The notes below the pieces were generated by a model. That model saw nothing but the letters and a program-made list of their open reading frames with translations. It searched no databases and was not told the origin of the DNA. From NCBI GenBank assembly GCA_043800975.1, contig JAZDMK010000214.1, positions 1 to 22,400 of the forward strand: a DNA stretch of 22,400 nucleotides. Reading direction: 5' to 3'. The DNA is from JAZDMK01 sp043800975. GTDB lineage: Bacteria; Bacteroidota; Bacteroidia; Bacteroidales; JAHJDW01. A program made the position numbers and the translations under genes. Each line of letters opens with the position of its first letter. Position 1 is the first letter of the stretch. This document shows, one piece after another, positions 22,301-22,400 of the stretch.

Positions 22301-22400
22301 CGCATTTTCCACAAACGGATCAACGCAATTTCAACTGCGATAAAAAACAGAGCTATCAAAATAAAAATTTTCCACAACCTTTTGCCCTGATTCATTTCAA
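22297..22400 (-). CDS. C-terminal end of a membrane protein (5' partial, cut by the window edge)
   Basis: The - strand frame ending TAA at 22299-22297 is open to the right edge. The visible 34 residues end in a basic-flanked hydrophobic segment: NQGKRLWK, then IFILIALFFIAVEIALI, then RLWKMR. This is a single C-terminal membrane helix with a positive cytoplasmic tail. Similar endings (E.G..LW+.F...AL.FL..EI.L.RFWK) are remembered from Bacteroidota BatA/VWA-type membrane proteins, but the piece is too short for a family call. The ATG at 22395 is unlikely to be the start, since the frame continues. Confidence 0.55.
   Translation of the reverse strand, partial: EMNQGKRLWKIFILIALFFIAVEIALIRLWKMR

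Overview
The window comes from a member of the Bacteroidota. The evidence is three proteins with a type IX secretion (T9SS) C-terminal sorting domain (FPNP...G.YIV/YYIQL...KKF), a GldH-type gliding lipoprotein, a GldM-like C-terminal domain, matches to the Bacteroidota promoter pattern (TTTG, about 20 nt, TAnnTTTG), and a Bacteroidota-type topoisomerase IV A subunit. No genus can be named from the sequence alone. No rRNA, tRNA, CRISPR array, transposase or integrase gene was recognised.

Left half (1-9287): seven genes, all on the + strand. They are a gene tail with a GldM-like domain, a secreted seven-bladed SBBP propeller, a soluble hybrid histidine kinase with a 21-residue repeat coiled coil, a secreted SGNH hydrolase with a PKD domain, a DUF5677-like protein, an unknown protein with an HKND...PSNPHAHN motif, and an unknown exported cysteine-pair protein. 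Three of the first six genes are followed within 9-14 nt of the stop codon by a large imperfect or perfect palindrome, and another is followed at 77 nt. The palindromes start near GCTAAC or CATAAC and end in a motif close to GTTAGCGGCAAG. One gene one palindrome in a single orientation looks like an integron cassette array, but the end boxes do not fit the canonical attC consensus.

Middle (9288-10516): a convergent, repeat-rich junction. It holds several heptanucleotide-periodic repeats, a 4 x 45-bp array built from heptamers, two abutting direct repeats of 121 and 141 bp with nested hairpins, and a small AT-rich lipoprotein gene on the - strand.

Right half (10517-22400): all genes are on the - strand and most look like housekeeping or conserved functions. 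In transcription order these are a partial membrane-protein tail at the right edge, parC, a 1580-residue T9SS-secreted C1-like cysteine peptidase, a tight operon (flavodiiron protein, guanine deaminase, alpha/beta-hydrolase lipoprotein, with gaps of 1 and 6 nt), and gldH. The parC, peptidase and operon genes are separated by short spacers. An imperfect hairpin of CACnAAAA octamers lies between the operon and gldH.

Overall, a co-oriented accessory array on the left meets a conserved - strand block on the right across a repeat-filled boundary. The two most unusual signals are the gene-palindrome array and the family of 7-bp-period repeats with unrelated sequences in different spacers.
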